Source of the DNA: Marthasterias glacialis | Lineage: Eukaryota > Echinodermata > Asteroidea > Forcipulatida > Asteriidae | Length of the DNA: 64,000 nucleotides | Assembly (NCBI GenBank): GCA_911728455.2 | Contig: OU452228.1 | Span: forward strand, 15,018,104-15,082,103 | Reading direction: 5' to 3' | Shown: piece by piece, positions 47,401-54,800 of the stretch | How the letters are laid out: every line of letters starts with the position of its first letter | Position numbering within the stretch: position 1 is the stretch's first letter | Position numbers and translations under genes: made by a program | The notes under the pieces: generated by a model | Told to the model about the DNA's origin: nothing | Seen by the model: the letters and a program-made list of their open reading frames with translations, nothing else | The model's database searches: none

Positions 47401-49790
47401 TAAGCATGACAGTAGAGCCAGTTCTGTGTTGTACCTTATCTTTACTAGGATAGAGTAAGCATGACAGTAGAGTCAGTTCTTTGTTGTACCTTATCTTTAT
47501 TCAGAGAGAGTAAGCATGACAGTAGAGCCAGTTCTGTGTTGTACCTTATCTTTACTAGGATAGAGTAAGCATGTCAGGTGAGCCAGTTCTGTGTTTTACC
47601 TTATCTTTGCTAGGATAGAGTAAGCGTGTCAGGTGAGCCAGTTCTGTGTTGTACCTTATCTTTACTAGGATAGAGTAAGCATGTCTGGTGAGCCAGTTCT
47701 GTGTTGTACCTTATCTTTATTCAGAGAGAGTAAGCATGACAGTAGAGCCAGTTCTGTGTTGTACCTTATCTTTACTAGGATAGAGTAAGCATGACAGTAG
47801 AGTCAGTTCTTTGTTGTACCTTATCTTAGCTAGGATAGAGTAAGCGTGTCAGGTGAGCCAGTTCTGTGTTGTACCTTATCTTTACTAGGATAGAGTAAGC
47901 ATGTCAGGTGAGCCAGTTCTGTGTTGTACCTTATCTTTACTAGGATAGAGTAAGCATGTCAGGTGAGCCAGTTCTGTGTTGTACCTTATCTTTACTAGGA
48001 TAGAGTAAGCATGTCAGGTGAGCCGGTTCTGTGTTGTACCTTATCTTTACTAGGATAGAGTAAGCATGTCAGGTGAGCCGGTTCTGTGTTGTACCTTATC
48101 TTTATTAGGATAGAGTAAGCATGTCTGGTGAGCCAGTTCTGTGTTGTACCTTATCTTTACTAGGATAGAGTAAGCATGTCAGGTGAGCCAGTTCTGTGTT
48201 GTACCTTATCTTTACTAGGATAGAGTAAGCATGTCAGGTGAGCCGGTTCTGTGTTGTACCTTATCTTTACTAGGATAGAGTAAGCATGTCAGGTGAGCCA
48301 GTTCTGTGTTTTACCTTATCTTTGCTAGGATAGAGTAAGCATGTCTGGTGAGCCAGTTCTGTGTTGTACCTTATCTTTACTAGGATAGAGTAAGCGTGTC
48401 AGGTGAGCCAGTTCTGTGTTGTACCTTATCTTTACTAGGATAGAGTAAGCATGTCAGGTGAGCCGGTTCTGTGTTGTACCTTATCTTTACTAGGATAGAG
48501 TAAGCGTGTCAGGTGAGCCAGTTCTGTGTTGTACCTTATCTTTATTCAGAGAGAGTAAGCATGACAGTAGAGCCAGTTCTGTGTTGTACCTTATCTTTAC
48601 TAGGATAGAGTTAGCGTGTCAGGTGAGCCAGTTCTGTGTTGTACCTTATCTTTACTAGGATAGAGTAAGCATGTCAGGTGAGCCAGTTCTGTGTTGTACC
48701 TTATCTTTACTAGGATAGAGTAAGCATGTCAGGTGAGCCAGTTCTGTGTTGTACCTTATCTTTACTAGGATAGAGTAAGCATGTCAGGTGAGCCGGTTCT
48801 GTGTTGTACCTTATCTTTACTAGGATAGAGTAAGCATGTCTGGTGAGCCAGTTCTGTGTTGTACCTTATCTTTACTAGGATAGAGTAAGCGTGTCAGGTG
48901 AGCCAGTTCTGTGTTGTACCTTATCTTTACTAGGATAGAGTAAGCATGTCAGGTGAGCCAGTTCTGTGTTGTACCTTATCTTTACTAGGATAGAGTAAGC
49001 GTGTCAGGTGAGCCAGTTCTGTGTTGTACCTTATCTTTATTCAGAGAGAGTAAGCATGACAGTAGAGCCAGTTCTGTGTTGTACCTTATCTTTACTAGGA
49101 TAGAGTAAGCGTGTCAGGTGAGCCAGTTCTGTGTTGTACCTTATCTTTACTAGGATAGAGTAAGCATGTCAGGTGAGCCGGTTCTGTGTTGTACCTTATC
49201 TTTACTAGGATAGAGTAAGCATGTCTGGTGAGCCAGTTCTGTGTTGTACCTTATCTTTACTAGGATAGAGTAAGCGTGTCAGGTGAGCCAGTTCTGTGTT
49301 GTACCTTATCTTTACTAGGATAGAGTAAGCATGTCAGGTGAGCCAGTTCTGTGTTGTACCTTATCTTTACTCAGAGAGAGTAAGCATGTCTGGTGAGCCA
49401 GTTCTGTGTTGTACCTTATCTTTGCTAGGATAGAGTAAGCGTGACAGTAGAGCCAGTTCTGTGTTGTACCTTATCTTTACTAGGATAGAGTAAGCGTGTC
49501 AGGTGAGCCAGTTCTGTGTTGTACCTTATCTTTACTAGGATAGAGTAAGCGTGTCAGGGGAGCCAGTTCTGTCATGTACCTTATCTTTATTCAGAGAGAG
49601 AGAGTAATCGTGTCAGTAGAGACAGTTCTGTGTTGTTTCTTATCTTTATTCAGAGAGTAAGCGTGTCAGGTGAGCCAGTTGTGTTGTACCTTATCTTTTT
49701 GCAGAGAGGGAGTAAGCATGTCAGGTGAGTCAGCTCTATGTTGCGACTTATCTTTGTTCAGAGAGAGTGTCGATTGCAAGTTGTGTTGTA
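41420..49790 (+). repeat. Core of the 55-bp tandem array, about 150 units, with higher-order repeats
   Basis: Two monomer types of 55 bp alternate or cluster. Type A: GTACCTTATCTTTATTCAGA, then GAGAGTAAGCATGACAGTAG, then AGCCAGTTCTGTGTT. Type B: GTACCTTATCTTTACTAGGA, then TAGAGTAAGCATGTCAGGTG, then AGCCAGTTCTGTGTT. A 45-bp short variant (TTTGCTAAGC) recurs. A/B alternation dominates up to about 47.8 kb and mostly type B from there to 49.5 kb. Exact 430-bp higher-order periodicity is seen at 45,831/46,261/46,691/47,121, and a 374-bp one at 41,941/42,315. Each monomer holds an acceptor-like and a donor-like splice motif and a GATA-type site. No protein is supported. Confidence 0.97.
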
Positions 49791-50375
49791 CCTTATCTTT
49801 ATTCAGAAAGTGAGCATGTCAGTAGAGCCAGTTCTATGTTAAATTCAGCTCTTCTCAGAGAGTAAGCATTTCAGTTCTGTGTTGTACCTTATCTTCATTC
49901 AGAAAGTAAGCATGGCAGTGAAACTAAAGTTGTACTTTATCTTTGTTTAGAGAGGGGTTAGCATGTCAAAAGAGTCAGCTCTGTGTTGTTCCTTATTTCT
50001 ATTTGGAGAGAGTAAGCACATCAGTAGAGCCAGTTCAGGTTGTACTTTATCTTTATTTAGAGGGAGTAAACATTTCAGTAGAGCAAGTTCTATGTTGTAC
50101 ATTATCTTTATTTGGACAGACTGAGCATGTCAGTAGAGCCAGTATTCAGAGAGGGTAAGCATGTCATTACCAGTTTTGTGTAGTACCTTATGTTTATTTG
50201 GGGAGTTAAAGATGCCAGTAAAAACAGTTTCTATAGCAGTAATAGGCTTTAACATGCATTGATCACACTTTCTCTCTGTAGAGTTTCGTCCACATTATTG
50301 GTCGAACATGACTGGTACATGTTAAATAGTGCTGGTCATATTCGCATTCCAGGAATGGCAGAAAACACTGGTACA
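49790..50375 (+). repeat. Right degenerate flank of the 55-bp array
   Basis: Irregular units with the same words (CCTTATCTTTATTCAGAAAG, GCATGTCAGTAGAGCCAG) that break down by about 50,225. 50,235-50,375 is non-repetitive before the 67-bp array starts. Confidence 0.85.
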
Positions 50376-51640
50376 GAATGTCAGTAGTGGCAGTTTCTAC
50401 AGCATAACCAATGCAATATCTTGTCTTTATTAACAGAGTAAAGAAAGACAGTAACAGCAGTTTCTACAGCATAACCAATGCTTTATCTTGTCTTTATTAA
50501 CAGAGTAAAGAAAGACAGTAGCAGCATTTTCTACAGCATAACCAATGCTATATCTTGTCTTTATTAACAGAGTAAAGAAAGACAGTAACAACAGTTTCTA
50601 CAGCATAACCAATGCTATATCTTGTCTTTATTAACAGAGTAAAGAAAGACAGTAGCAGCAGTGTCTTTCGCCAAGGCCTTGTGGCTTAGACATCTGTGTA
50701 GCCGCAAAGCAACTACAGCGAAGATCAAGTCAGCGCGAACGAGTGGTGAAGCCACAAGGGCCTTTTCCAACTTGTCAGGAAATTCTAATGTTTTTCTTTA
50801 TTTCTCGATTTTTGCTACCCGAACAGGTTAGCAAAATTCCCAGCCAATCAGAAGCGATGGGGTCAGTGCGCATTAACCTCATCCGCATTGTAATTGGTTA
50901 ACTTTTCAGCGCTATTCCGTTTGAAACTTCATAAATAATTCAACATCAAAAACCGCAAAATCAAGTTGGAAAAGGCCTCGTGGCTTCACCACTCAATCAT
51001 GCGCGCTGACTTGTATTGGTCTTCGCAACTATATAGCTGTCTAAGCCACGAAGGCCTTGACGAAATGCTACAGTTTCTACAGCATTACGAATGCTATATC
51101 TTGTCTTTATTAACAGAGTAGAGAATGACAGTAGCAGTAGTTTCTACAGCATAACCAATGCTATATCTTGTCTTTATTAACAGTAGAGAAAGACAGTAAC
51201 AACAGTTTCTACAGCATAACCAATGTTATATCTTGTCTTCATTAACAGAGCAAAGAAAGACAGTAACAGCAGTGTCTACAGCATAACCAGTGCTATATCT
51301 TGTCTTTATTAACATAGTAGAAAATGACAGTAACAGCAGTGTCTACAGCATAACCAATGTTATATCTTGTCTTTATTAACAGAGTAAAGAAAGACAGTAA
51401 CAGCAGTTTCTACAGCATTAGCAATGATTGTCTTTATAATCATAGTTAAGCATGCCAGTATCACTCCAGTTTCTACAGCATATAGAATATAGAATAAAGA
51501 ATATCCTATCTTTATATACAGAGTCAAGCATGCCAGTATTCTACAGCAGTTTCTACAGAATAACAGTGCAACAGTTTCATAAACATCACCGATGTATCTT
51601 ATATTTATTCAAAGAAGTAAGTATACGGTGATAACCAATA
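50376..51640 (+). repeat. 67-bp tandem array, diverged cousin of the 55-bp array
   Basis: The unit is TTTCTACAGCATAACCAATG, then CTATATCTTGTCTTTATTAA, then CAGAGTAAAGAAAGACAGTA, then ACAGCAG. About 10 regular units, plus degenerate ones to about 51,640. The stretch CTTGTCTTTATTAACAGAGTAAAG aligns with CTTATCTTTATTCAGAGAGAGTAAG of the 55-mer, so both descend from one ancestral repeat. It is interrupted by a 400-bp MITE. Confidence 0.9.
50666..51065. mobile_element. 400-bp MITE inserted in the 67-bp array
   Basis: The left end TTTCGCCAAGGCCTTGTGGC and right end CCACGAAGGCCTTGACGAAA are inverted. The arms extend about 105 bp and carry a second matching pair (GGTGAAGCCACAAGGGCCTT and AAGGCCTCGTGGCTTCACC). 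The interior is not repetitive relative to the array. It splits an otherwise continuous tandem array, so it inserted after the array formed. No clear target duplication, no coding capacity. Confidence 0.85.
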
Positions 51641-51912
51641 CTATATCTTGTCACTTTTATCAACAGCACTAATGTACCATACTTTGAGGGCATAATAACC
51701 AATGTTAGATGTTGCCTTTATTCACAGTCCGCACACCGCCAGTTGTATCAACATCACCAATGTAGTGATTCAAGGAAGCAAGCATGTGAGACACAAAATA
51801 ACAAGCACCGATGTTAGATGTTGCCTGAGTCAGCATGATAGTAGCAACAACTCCATCAACATCACCACTGCTGGCAGTCTTCTTGATTCAAAAAAGAGTA
51901 AGTCAACTGTCG
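51641..51912 (+). other. Right margin of the array, unassigned
   Basis: A few degraded array words (GTTGCCTTTATTCACAG at about 51,710) fade into unique sequence. A 78-codon frame (51,702-51,938) runs into the next MITE and has no motif I recognise. A good donor-like GAGTAAGT lies at about 51,896. Confidence 0.35.
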
Positions 51913-52133
51913 ATTTCAAAGAGCTGCTTAACGGCTGATTTTGTGCTCACGCTTTCAATTTCATAACGCTGCTAACCGTAAGCACTGGAAAGGGCATGCT
52001 AAGCTTTCGGCGCTTACTATAAATAAGCAAATTAATGACATGACAATTTTTTCTGCTTAAAATAAGCAGATTCTTCTGGTTAAAATAAGCAGAAAAATTT
52101 GCTTACCATTAAGAAGCTCTATGAAATTGGCCC
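51913..52133. mobile_element. MITE with GGGCCAATTTCA(T)AGAGC-type ends
   Basis: The left end GATTTCAAAGAGCTGCTTAA is mirrored by the right end TTAAGAAGCTCTATGAAATT. The interior has repeated AAATAAGCAGA words forming small hairpins. Fragments of the family occur at 5,868 and 19,208. Confidence 0.65.
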
Positions 52134-52225
52134 AAATTTGATAAGCATAACCATCTTTAAATACAGAGATATCCTTTAAAGAAATAGTACAGGTGTATCC
52201 TGGTATTATTATCAATCTTAACACA

Positions 52226-52388
52226 ATAACATGGTTTGAGGGTGGACAGTCGATATTAGCTCCCCTAAGTATTGGAGGTCGCCAAACTACATGAAGCTCC
52301 TGAGGCGAAGCCGAGGGAATTAGTTTCATGAACTTCCAATACTGCGGGGAGCTAATATCGACTGTCCACCCGAACTAAGCCATGTTAT
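52226..52388. mobile_element. 163-bp foldback MITE with GAAGCCGAGGGA centre
   Basis: The arms ATAACATGGTTTGAGGGTGG and CCACCCGAACTAAGCCATGTTAT pair, with GTCGATATTAGCTCCCC against GGGGAGCTAATATCGAC. The centre, about 52,300-52,320, reads GAGGCGAAGCCGAGGGAA. Confidence 0.75.
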
Positions 52389-52671
52389 GTTTGTTTAACT
52401 ATAACCTCACAACTTCTCTAGTTCGGCATCATTGGGCTTGAGAAAACGCGGATTGACATTTACATTGTACTTGTAAATAAGCTGCCATCTTTTCATGTGT
52501 ATCAGCTAGCTAGAGGCGTGTGATGTTTAAGCATGGGTACTGTCCGTGCGACAGTTCCATTAGTGCTTTGTAAAGCGCCTGCATCGTAGACTGTTACACA
52601 TGCGATAGTCTACTACGCATGCATATTTACCATGTGCATGAGAGGCGCACAGGTGACCCATGCGACAGTAT

Positions 52672-52838
52672 ACAAATATTGACTGCTTCAAGTGGCGTAG
52701 TAAAACTAGTCACTCGAGGTGATCCCCGGAGCAGCCTATCTTCCCGAGGCGGAGCCGAGGGAAGATAGGGGGCTCCGGGGATCACCGAGAGTGACTAGTT
52801 TTACTACGCCACGAGATAAAACAGTCAATATTTGTTTT
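52672..52838. mobile_element. Foldback element with GGAGCCGAGGGA centre
   Basis: The arms GTGGCGTAGTAAAACTAGTC and GACTAGTTTTACTACGCCAC pair, and CAAATATTGACTG / CAGTCAATATTTG extend the stem. The centre GAGGCGGAGCCGAGGGAAGA is nearly the same as in the element at 52,226. The right end joins directly to the ATAACACCTC terminus of the next element, suggesting nesting. Confidence 0.75.
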
Positions 52839-53155
52839 ATAACACCTCAATTTCATCCATTTTGTGGTAATATTCGTTAAACAACTGTGCGTATATCAGT
52901 CTTCAAACAACTGTATAAAATCTGACAGGAAATCTTGACAAAAAGAAAAAAGGGGTACCACACTGCCTTCGTTCTCATACCGTGTTTCAAATGCACGTAT
53001 TATTTGATCGTTTCACAGGGTTCGAGGTTGTCGTTGGATAGTACCATTTAACAGTTCTTTTGGTCGGTGTGCAGTGTGATAGTAAAAATACACAACACCA
53101 CATGACGCACGTTCGGCCAATCAACAGATAGAATCAAAGGAAGAGGTGTTATAAT
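52838..53155. mobile_element. MITE with TTATAACACCTC ends
   Basis: The left end TTTTATAACACCTC and right end GAGGTGTTATAATC are inverted. Next to the right end is CGGCCAATCAACAGA, recalling the ATTGGCTG next to the TTATAACACACCT end at 25,865, so the two may be related families. No coding capacity. Confidence 0.65.
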
Positions 53156-53430
53156 CTACAACGTATGCGTATTTACCCTGTGCATAAATACTGGCATGTG
53201 CACTAGGCAAACAGTGAAAATAGCATCTGGCACATGATGGCGAATGGACCGGTGAGAAGTTGGCACTCGTTCATGAATATGTATGAGGTATAGTAACTTT
53301 CGTTAAGCCCCGCCTACCTTAGCAACTGCCTGGGAAAGTCACATGGCCTGACTTTCTTGCCACGATCGCAGCGGTGGTTCGGTTGCGGCCACACAAACGT
53401 ATCCGAGAGAAATGCTATAGTTTTTTACAA

Positions 53431-53549
53431 ATGAGTAAACCGGTTAGTTTGGTCTTGCAAGTCAAAAATCCGATGTTTGAAAACAGTGATGGGTGTTTTC
53501 CACTATTTATTCAAGACTCTGATTACCAATTGAGCTCAAACTTTCACAG
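53431..53549 (+). CDS. Possible first coding exon of an unidentified gene
   Basis: ATG at 53,431 (ACAAATGAGT) opens a frame of 39 codons plus two bases, MSKPVSLVLQVKNPMFENSD then GCFPLFIQDSDYQLSSNFH, ending at a CACAG|GTTTGT donor. Composition is protein-like and non-repetitive, and the region just upstream is relatively GC-rich (CGATCGCAGCGGTGG), as for a promoter. A three-codon upstream frame (ATG CTA TAG at 53,411) sits just before the ATG. I do not recognise the family and found no acceptor exon with matching phase that I could trust. The exon faces the end of the minus-strand gene at 53,708, so the two would converge or overlap. It could be a chance frame. Confidence 0.3.
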
Positions 53550-53621
53550 GTTTGTTATTTCATGTACATGTTGGATCACACAAAGTGCTGATACTGGCCT
53601 CTACCTTTGAGTATATAACCA

Positions 53622-53627
53622 TTTAAT
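53622..53627 (-). terminator. Candidate polyadenylation signal ATTAAA for the minus-strand gene
   Basis: Minus-strand ATTAAA about 80 bp beyond the stop codon at 53,708, the usual position for a short 3' UTR. An AATAAA also lies farther on, at about 53,505, in the opposite-strand exon candidate. Confidence 0.4.
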
Positions 53628-53707
53628 GAACTTGCTAAATAGTGTACAATTGATAGAAAAGCACACGCAAACAAAATAGTTCAACAAATGTGATGAGTTA
53701 AACATTT

Positions 53708-54290
53708 CTAATGTTTTTCTGTAACTGCCTCTTTGTGTTTTCTCGGGCTGTTTGGACTCCTACGCAAATTACTTTTATGTTTCTTTGATTTCCTGTGACT
53801 GGTGGTCCCAGAATGCCTGTCTTCGTGTTTATGTTTCTTCTTACGCTTGCTGTGTTTGCTGCGGTGTCTATCAGTTTTTTCATTCGACGGGCTGAAACTT
53901 CTCCTCGACTTCATATGTTTTCCTATCCTATCATAGTGATGATGGTCATGATAGTTCCTTGGCCTTCCGGGCTCCTCAGACTTTCCACGATTATTCAAAT
54001 CTTGATTGTCGCTGTCATCATTCAGGGTATGCCTCCCGCTCTTTGCGAGGTCAAGCGAGGCAGCTCTGGATGTTCTCTCGGTATTCTTCCTCTCGTCCAA
54101 AGTTGTTGAAGGCAAATTGGGCTCGGTGGTGACGTTGGTGTCGACTGCTGGTGTTGACCTTCGCTGATCGACTCTCAAATCTTGACTGAAACTCCGCCGG
54201 TGGTGCCTCGAGTCCGTTCTGTATTCACGCAGTGTACTCACCAATGTGCTATGGAGGAACCTTTTGTTGGTAGTGACCTTTCTCTTTGCC
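53708..54290 (-). CDS. Terminal exon of a POLR1D-isoform-2-like basic protein
   Basis: A 193-codon exon bounded upstream by a strong acceptor (TTTCTCTTCTCACTTTC, AAATGCAG) at 54,291. It enters in phase 2, reads AKRKVTTNKRFLHSTLVSTL, then REYRTDSRHHRRSFSQD, and ends in a very basic, His/Lys/Ser/Arg-rich tail (SRRSFSPSNEKTDRHRSKHS, then KRKKKHKHEDRHSG) before the stop. The TNKRFLxxTxxxTL motif followed by a charged low-complexity tail matches what I recall of vertebrate POLR1D isoform 2, where the motif reads STNKRFLINTIKNTL. That isoform is distinct from the RNA polymerase I/III subunit isoform, and its role is poorly known. The family's upstream block (EELLxEAxRG...GWxKCPL) is not in this exon and I could not find it in the window. 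No ATG precedes the motif in the exon, so the start is unknown. The tail could be nuclear, which is an inference. Confidence 0.55.
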
Positions 54291-54717
54291 CTGCATTTGA
54301 AAGTGAGAAGAGAAACATCAATCAGATTACAGCAAATCAAACAAGAATTAGATTCGAGAACACTCTGTTCTTTGTGACAGTGAAAGTAAAAGAGATTTAC
54401 ATGTACTGTTACCATAACCCAACCCAAACCCATCAAAATCTAACTGCTGATGTTAGTTTATTCTGTTGGACTGCGGACTGCATAGTAAACTGATTATGCT
54501 TTAACCAGATGCCACCGAGATTTTTTTTTTGTCCCGTCATCCTGAGGGGATTCTTTTGGTGGAATTGCAGGAATCTTTCCTTTTGAGGGTACCGCTGGCA
54601 CAAAGAAACCCTGACTTTACAATGCCAAGCGAACAAAGATTCTCTTTATTGGATCGTCCGTTTTGACCAATAAATGTCAAATTCTCGCACCGTGAATTGC
54701 AAAACATCGACTGTTAC

Positions 54718-54797
54718 CTTCGGCATAGGAGTGGTCTGTGCACACTCTGCAGTGGAATGTCAGGGCGACCTTTGCTCCGGTGGTCCGAAATTACAGA
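54718..54797 (-). other. Possible first exon of the minus-strand gene (5' end undefined)
   Basis: A donor (CCGAAG|GTAACAG) at 54,717/54,718 would join to the acceptor at 54,291 across a 427-bp intron. In the frame needed for the TNKRFL exon (phase 2) the segment is open for about 30 codons but has no ATG, and a stop lies upstream. An ATG three codons before the donor (ATGCCGAAG) is in another frame and would stop after about 16 codons. So this exon is either untranslated leader, joined to a coding exon I did not find, or not used. Another frame reads ALTFHCRVCTDHSYAEG with two cysteines, probably by chance. Confidence 0.35.
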
Positions 54798-54800
54798 ATG
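54740..54800. promoter_or_regulatory. Putative divergent promoter
   Basis: Two first-exon-like segments diverge within about 110 bp: the minus-strand donor at 54,718 and the plus-strand ATG at 54,798 with its donor at 54,828. There is no TATA box. The stretch has TTTGCTCCGGTGGTCCGA and several CpGs in AT-rich surroundings. This fits a short bidirectional promoter but is inferred only from exon layout. Confidence 0.3.

Noticed and set aside
39060-51640. CRISPR-like array
   Set aside because: Units are contiguous and vary throughout. There are no unique spacers between constant repeats, and the context is a eukaryotic genome.
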